A stretch of 64,000 bases of DNA from Anastrepha obliqua (taxonomy: Eukaryota > Arthropoda > Insecta > Diptera > Tephritidae). Under the pieces are notes generated by a model, which did not search any database, had not been told where the DNA came from, and saw nothing but the letters and a program-made list of their open reading frames with translations. Positions 58,413-64,000 of the stretch are shown here, piece by piece; the first letter of the stretch is position 1; every line of letters starts with the position of its first letter. The stretch lies in NCBI RefSeq assembly GCF_027943255.1, contig NC_072893.1, positions 132,431,784 to 132,495,783 on the forward strand, given 5' to 3'. A program made the translations under genes and the position numbers.

Positions 58413-59717
58413 CTGCAACAGACGAAGAGCGGCTCACAATCGACCCAGAAGCAGGATCTGAGCTTCCTCAACGAGGCCTCTCCCATTTACGTCACCTCGT
58501 TCACAAGCACTCAGATCACGTGCAGCAGTTCGACAGTCACCACCGCGACCGCAGCAACAGCCGGTCTCATTACCTCGTCGACAATTGCACAAACTTCCTC
58601 GGCGACGTCGACGGGCATCACGACCACAGCGGCGGTTGTTCACGTTTCGGCGCCGCAGAGTTCAGTGGGCACAACCGATCGCAACACCAATCAAACGACG
58701 GCAGCGATTGCGAGCGCAACAACAGCAGCGGCAGTGGCCGCGGCAGCAGCAACGAAACTAGCCAATCATAGCGGTAGCAGCATTTACCAGCAGCAACAGT
58801 TGCCGCAGCAGCACCCGACGTTGGCGAAGTCAGCAAACGCAGGTAAAGCCCAACAACACCCTCCACCGCCATTAACGCTGCAATTGCAGCAGCAGCAGGC
58901 CGTGCAGGCGGCACAGTTGGCGCAACTGCAACAGTTGCAGACGCCAACGATTGCCACCAGCCTGCAGCATTTGTCTTTAGCTGAAGAGGAGGACGACGAC
59001 GACGATTTGATTGGCATTGACGCCAACTATTATAGCATTAACTTTATAAAATACAACAACAAACACGCACAATTGCCACCAACCACAACCGCGGTGGTGC
59101 TACCCGCAGCGCTAACAAGTCAGCTACAGAGGCAACAGCAACAGTTACAGCAGCAACAGTTGCTACAGCAACAACTAGAGCAACAACAAGCGCCGCTGCA
59201 GCTGATACAGACAAAGTCGCAACCGCACATCCCACCCCCGTTGCAGATCCCCAGCACAATATTTGTCGATGCACAAACCTCCCCGCTGACCGCGACTGCC
59301 GTGGATGATCTGAAGGGACCGCTGACAGCAGCAACAGCAGCGGCAACTACGGCGACAGCAGCTGCTGGTGGCTCCACAACACCAACAACCGAGTACACGA
59401 CAGCCATATCCAGCAGCCACCTACAGCAGGCGTTCGCTTCAGCCGCCGCCGCGGACCAGCAACAACGACAGCTGCAGCAACCGCAACTACAGCAGTTATA
59501 TAACAACAACAATATAGCAGCATCGAATTTCGGTGCTCCGGCTGCCTTGAGCAACAGCAATAATAAAGCGGCCGGCGTGATAGTTCAGCAGCCAACTGCT
59601 GGTAGTGGTGTAGGTGTGGGCGTGACTGCGGCTGGGGGCAGCGGGGCGTATGGTAGTAGTATTATTAGTAATTGTGATTTATTAATATCAAATAATATAC
59701 ATCCACCGAGACGAGAG
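58413..59717 (+). CDS. Host gene, internal coding exon 2 (1305 nt, Gln-rich)
   Basis: Acceptor CATTTCAG precedes CTG CAA CAG; donor GTAAGTGAGG follows. Both flanking introns are phase 0, and 1305 nt is 435 codons, so the exon can be skipped without changing frame. The protein begins LQQTKSGSQSTQKQDLSFLN, then a Ser/Thr/Ala-rich stretch, Gln runs (about residues 130-180 and 230-265), a short acidic run AEEEDDDDD near residues 190-199 followed by an ordered-looking IGIDANYYSINFIKYNN, more Ala/Thr/Gln repeats, and a Gly/Val-rich end leading to NNIHPPRRE. It is mostly disordered, as in many fly neuronal or regulatory proteins. No catalytic or binding domain recognised. If the donor is not used, the frame runs 37 more codons to a stop at 59829. 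Confidence 0.82.
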
Positions 59718-61408
59718 GTAAGTGAGGCGTGGTCGGGCGGACATGACTTGTCCCAAGTTGAGCTGCATGCATTATTGTTGTTGCTGTTGTATTACTCTGC
59801 TTTTGAGTTGCCAGGATATGGTTTGTTGTAGTTTTGAGTTTTTATTTCGATTCATCGGCTAATTGTTTTTTATGAGAGATTTCGTCAAAAAAAAAGATAT
59901 GGACGATATTGTCTTAATAAAAAGTACGATATTATATTGTTTATTGTATGCGACAGGTTTAGTTAGCTTCTAATTTTACTTATAAAAAAGTTTTTTCCAA
60001 CTCTTTCAAATACTTTTGTGTTTGTAATTTTTTGTTGCCCAAAGATTTTGCATCAGAAACGTGGTAATGAGTTTGATGAATTTACCATTTTTTGACATTC
60101 TATTTTAAGCGTTTATGCGAAAAAGTGATTTACGATATTATACAAATACTACTTTTATAGTATCTTTACATTTTTTTCGTTAATTTAGTGCTGTTAAGGT
60201 ATTACGATATATATATAATAATTTTTGCGTGATATGTTTAATTTTTTCCGCAAAAAGGCCGTATCTGTTCGATTTAGTTAATTTTTGCGAATAAAACGCA
60301 CATTGTAATTTACGATATTAAAAATTTCTTACGATATTTCGGAAAACACCTATTTTCTTTGTTTTTTTTTTTTAATTACGCATTTTCAAAATGTACGATG
60401 TATGCTCTGCAAAAGTTTTATTCGATAAAATGTTTTGAATGACCTTTGTTATGTGCCGCAACAATGGACAACATTTTACCAATATTGCCAACTACAAAAC
60501 CCATTTATCCGCAAATTCATTTTGAGCACTTATAACAATCAACTGCCCTTCAATGGCTATCAATGCGCATTCCTTTGCTGAATTTCAAATTAAAATAAAT
60601 ATATCCATAGTGATGCTATTAGCATTGACATGCCAGTATTCGAAATATCGATTGGCCTCACCCAAAAGTTGTGAAAAGTAGCAGTGAGTGTTGGTGATGC
60701 TGAAAACTCACACTTCTCAGTCAAACATTTCATGATTAATTAGCTGTGAACTCAGCAAACTAGGGGGGCAGAGTGAGAGCCGCACAAAGGGTTTTTGTGC
60801 TAAGTGTTTGACATCTATGCTTTTTGGAATAAATGGCATTAAAATAATTTTTGAAAGGCGCTGAGTTTAAGTCAACACTTTGGCGACAAATAATTGTCAC
60901 AAGTGGCTTTTAAAATTTGTATAGCAGCAAAAGAGCGAACAAAATACCTTGCTAAAAGGGGTCAATTTTAGTTCAACTCTCAGTTAAGTGCTCAAGATAA
61001 TTTAAGTTGTCATATAAATTTGACCTCAATCGCTTCTTCGTTATGATAATTTTTTGATTTTTCGTTTAGTGTTAAAACCGTGTGTTTAAATATAAAAAGG
61101 TTTTAAAACTATCTAATTAAGCTTAATTTTAATTAATTTATTTTTTTCTATTCAATGCGAAATATAAGTTTGTATGTCACATAAATACTTCTATAATTGC
61201 ATGCGCATTGCTTTGATGAGTTCATTAACGAATCTTCCCTTTCATTATCTTACTATTTGAATGACTTAATTAATGCCATTAGGAATTTTTTGTTTACTAT
61301 AGAATTTTAAATTCTATTGAAATTTGTAGTTTCCCGTAATGTTTACAAGTCGACAGTTTCTCTAATTATTAACTCGCCTCACACTTCTCTCCCTCCCCTT
61401 CTTTGCAG
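59718..61408 (+). other. Intron between host exons 2 and 3 (1.7 kb)
   Basis: Begins GTAAGTGAGG and ends CCCCTTCTTTGCAG. A+T-rich. Its first 650 bases hold six exact ACGATAT motifs (see the regulatory entry). Confidence 0.75.
59903..60338 (+). promoter_or_regulatory. ACGATAT motif cluster, upstream block
   Basis: Exact ACGATAT starts at 59903, 59926, 60132, 60205, 60312 and 60331; most are TACGATATT. All are on the plus (transcribed) strand; I saw no ATATCGT here. Two close pairs are spaced 23 and 19 nt. A near match (ACGATGT) is at 60395. Candidate intronic binding site for an RNA- or DNA-binding factor; function inferred only from clustering. Confidence 0.5.
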
Positions 61409-61644
61409 TTACTAACTACACTTAATGACGATGGCAGGCACTTTGATGGCGATACAGCAAATAGCAAAAACATCAACATACAAAGTGGCAGCTGCAGTGG
61501 CAATAGCAACGACTTGCTAAACAATACAACAAATTTATACGATAAACAAATACAACAATTAAAAAGTAGTAGTCCAAATAGTAGCATATCAAAAGGAAGA
61601 ACTGAACTTTTATTAGGAGACCAAAGTTTAAGGCAGGAAATTCG
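61409..61644 (+). CDS. Host gene, internal coding exon 3 (236 nt)
   Basis: Acceptor CTTCTTTGCAG, donor GTGAGTACC. It begins on a codon boundary, matching the phase-0 end of exon 2, and ends after two bases of a codon (phase-2 intron). The 78 complete codons read LLTTLNDDGRHFDGDTANSK, then Asn/Ser-rich sequence (NINIQSGSCSGNSNDLLNN), a short helical LYDKQIQQLKSS and SKGRTELLLGDQSLRQEIR. No known domain. In-frame joining of three successive exons by phase is the main evidence that this is one gene. The gene continues beyond 61644, and no further exon was recognised before 64000. Confidence 0.8.
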
Positions 61645-61778
61645 GTGAGTACCAACAAATCGATTTGTATTGAACTACAATTTTATATGTTGTACTGTTT
61701 TTATTGAGATATTTTGTTAGAAAGCATTACCGAGTCATTACTTGATGCTACTGAGACATGAAGGTATATTATAAGAAT

Positions 61779-62281
61779 TACGATATTAGTATTTTTAATG
61801 ATATTACTATCAAGGCTTACATTTCAATTATTTAAGTTTTTTTGGCATCGACATGTGCAATTCTTCTTTTACGATATTAAATAAAAACGATATCATATAT
61901 TACATCGAAGGGTGTTTGAAGTTTTTAATAACGCTCAAGCATCTTTAGAGCTTCTTTAGGCAAATTGGATGCAGAATGCTACATTTGTACATTTACGATA
62001 TTAGAAAAAAAATACGATATCTTCAAATATCACTTACCTTTAGAAACTGTAGGTATGTTTTAGAAATTCTATGATTCAATTCTGATATATGACGTGATAT
62101 GGCGCAACAAGTCGGCTTATATGGGATTTTGTTTATTTTTTGTAACACAACTCATTTCTAAAAAATGCTTCAGAGAGTGTAGGAATTTTGCAGCTTACAA
62201 TTGCAATTTAATGTCTCAAATAGGGCTTCTGCAAGAAATAGTTAATTTTCCATAACAAGGTCTATTTTTTCTTTACGATAC
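61779..62281 (+). promoter_or_regulatory. ACGATAT motif cluster, downstream block
   Basis: Exact ACGATAT starts at 61780, 61871, 61887, 61995 and 62014, with a near match (ACGATAC) at 62275. All are on the plus strand, beginning 135 nt after the exon 3 donor. Close pairs are spaced 16 and 19 nt, like those upstream of exon 3. Confidence 0.5.
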
Positions 62282-62299
62282 TTGAGAAACTATTTAATC

Positions 62300-63080
62300 T
62301 TAAATCAAAGCGTTTATACTCGAATCATCCATCGAAGCGTTTTGCGCTGGATCTCGGAACTAATGAAATTAACCATTTCCGGTTCATTAGAGAAGGCTGC
62401 CATAATGAATCATGATTACAAAAAAATTTAATTTAATTAGGCCGCGAATAATGTTTTCACAGTGTTTCCCTAACTCAAATAAGGGAAATATGTGATTAAA
62501 GAAGTTTTTCAAAATTTTTTCTATTTAATTTGCAATAAATTAATAATATTAAAAAAAATAATAACAATAATAATAAAATAATAATAAAGCGTACAGAAAG
62601 ATGTTTAGAGGCCGAGAGTCAGAAGTAAAAAAGAAACAGTTATTTGAATTTTATTTTTATATTTCCGTTATCGCTATTTTTCCTAGTGTACTTTAGTTGG
62701 TCATTACACGCATTAGCGGCGAACGCAAAACAACGTTGCATACATCTAGGCGCATTATTACACGGTCTCGCATGCTGCAGTGGCCATCAAACTAAAAAGT
62801 GGGTTGTGATTGCTGCTTGCAGCATTCAGCACAAACATTTCAAAGTTTACACTCAAATTTTTTAAAATAAATTATTAATGACGCTTAGCGGTATTTTAGT
62901 CCCGTTTTTAGACATAATATTTATTTATTGTGTTATTTAAACTAAAGTCCTACTGAAGTCATCAAAACGTTATCTTAGATGCTCAAAAATGTTTGCTTTT
63001 TAAGAAGGGGATATTCTGATGTGTCGAAAATGTGTGTATCTTATTGATCTACATACATACATACAAGGGAGCTCTCTCAG
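62300..63080 (+). other. Host intron 3, no gene recognised
   Basis: A+T-rich, with an AATAATAATA-type run at 62545-62590 and an ATAC run at 63050-63065. A short plus-strand frame at 62644-62865 opens with a hydrophobic stretch, but nothing supports translation. Confidence 0.45.
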
Positions 63081-63089
63081 GGATAAAAT

Positions 63090-63520
63090 TCTCGCCAGCC
63101 CTGGAGTACATAGAAATATTAAATTTCTTAGAAACGCATTCAGCTTTTCTGGATCAGGGGTCCAAAGGGATTGCATGGAACAAGCAAGCTGATAGATTTA
63201 CTAGAGAGGTCATTATAAATATAACAATAAGGGTGGAGCTTTCCTTAGAGATGGGAGGAGACAGCAGTAAAGCAGAGCTCAAACGAAGACAGAAAAAACT
63301 AAAGGACCAACCCATCTTGGCACTAACCTAAGGACTACACTTGGCAAAGTTCTTACTGGTAGGTTACCACTTACCGACCTTTACGGACCATTACTGGCGG
63401 CAAAGCCATCCAAAAAAGAAGTGCTTCTAAGTACGAAGAAGAGTCGACCTTATAGCATTGCAATTGATTGGACGCCCTTAGATCGAGTCCTTCCTCTGAA
63501 GCGATGGGTTTAGAATGCAG
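63090..63520 (+). pseudogene. Probable LINE RNase H tail remnant
   Basis: The reading EYIEILNFLETHSAFLDQG followed by KGIAWNKQADRFTREV resembles the last RNase H block of non-LTR elements (typically GHxGIxGNExAD...), with Trp for Gly and Lys for Glu. Downstream pieces (LRTTLGKVLTGRLPLTDLYG) are consistent with the region after RNase H. There is no RT and no tail, and the reading is interrupted. It could be coincidence. Confidence 0.4.
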
Positions 63521-63840
63521 GTGCGAACTGTATGAGCAACACTTTCTAACTCGCTATAAACAGCAAAAAGCCGAACATATTTTTAGACACCCTTTTTGTT
63601 TTATTTGTTTAACTCTGTATCAAATAAATAAAAGGCTTTTCCTTGTGTTCGATTTCTGTGAGCAATAAATTAAATTCATTTTAATTTTGGTGGAGCTGCT
63701 GCAATGCTGGAAGTTCAATTTCAATTTCAGTTACGCAAATGTGCGGAAATAAATCACAAGCTTGGCCTTTTGCCATAAATTTATGCAAATTATGTGTACT
63801 TACAAGGATAGTTATATACATACACATACACACATATATA

Positions 63841-64000
63841 AAGGGTGTTTTTTTTAGAGGTTAGGTTTTCAAGTTGGCACTACTTTTTTCGTAGATGGTC
63901 TTTTTGACAGCTGTCACTTGATTTATGCTCAGTTTGGTTTGTCATTTCATAATGAATAGACTTACACCTGAACAACGTTTGCAAATCGTGCAAATTTATT
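63841..64000 (+). mobile_element. Left end of a mariner-like transposon (cut by window end)
   Basis: After TA (63839-63840) the sequence AAGGGTGTTTTTTTTAGAGG starts what looks like a terminal inverted repeat and leader. About 110 bases later an ATG at 63952 opens MNRLTPEQRLQIVQIY, an N-terminal HTH start seen in many insect mariner-like transposases. The frame is open to the window edge, 16 codons in. The right end, catalytic residues and integrity cannot be judged from this window. Confidence 0.72.

Noticed and set aside
58304..59595. Alternative and antisense frames over host exon 2
   Set aside because: They are shadows of the CAG/GCA-rich coding sequence; only the frame joined by splice phase with exons 1 and 3 is supported.
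62644..62865. Small protein with hydrophobic N-terminus
   Set aside because: Looks like a signal peptide at first, but it lies in intron-like A+T-rich DNA without promoter, splice or conservation evidence.

Overview
The window reads as A+T-rich nuclear DNA of a higher fly. A tephritid fruit fly is plausible but not proven. The reasons are the mix of mariner, RTE and LOA-type elements, a mariner relative with DD41D catalytic spacing (as I recall, a type described from Ceratitis rosa and other tephritids), (CAG/CAA)n-rich coding and intronic DNA, and long introns. No complete host gene lies inside the window.

Layout. 1-2.3 kb: RTE-clade LINE copy 1 (minus strand, cut by the window edge, endonuclease frame open, RT broken). 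2.3-13.4 kb: non-coding DNA with a tRNA-type SINE tail (3.8 kb), a broken R1/LOA-like reverse transcriptase (7.1-8.4 kb), a transposase HTH relic (9.2 kb) and a LOA-type RNase H tail (11.5-12.6 kb) enclosed by a perfect 26-bp inverted repeat. 13.4-16.6 kb: a deleted mariner with clear TIRs and two SINEs, one with a 12-bp target duplication. 18.9-22.4 kb: a degenerate dispersed repeat and a dead mariner. 28.6-30.4 kb: RTE copy 2 with an open 553-codon RT frame. 30.6-35.3 kb: a LOA-type element with a 12-bp target duplication, ORF1 and ORF2. 36.3-39.3 kb: a DD41D element, a DD34D mariner and the best SINE copy, end to end. 39.3-49.9 kb: nothing coding recognised.

From 49.9 kb a host gene on the plus strand is visible as three internal coding exons (49891-50021, 58413-59717, 61409-61644). 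Splice phases match, and the gene runs off the right side of the window and probably starts to the left. It encodes a low-complexity Gln/Ser/Thr/Ala-rich protein that I cannot name. Its introns hold two old RTE remnants. The introns around exon 3 carry a one-strand cluster of the motif ACGATAT. The window ends in the first 160 bases of another mariner-like element.

Two observations stand out. The SINE and the RTE LINE share a 3' tail built as CTCGGCCAA, then a 6-bp stem-loop, then AGCGCCAATTA. The stem sequence differs between them but the pairing is kept, which suggests a LINE/SINE partnership. The second is the ACGATAT cluster, with eleven exact copies on the transcribed sense strand, often in pairs 16-23 nt apart.
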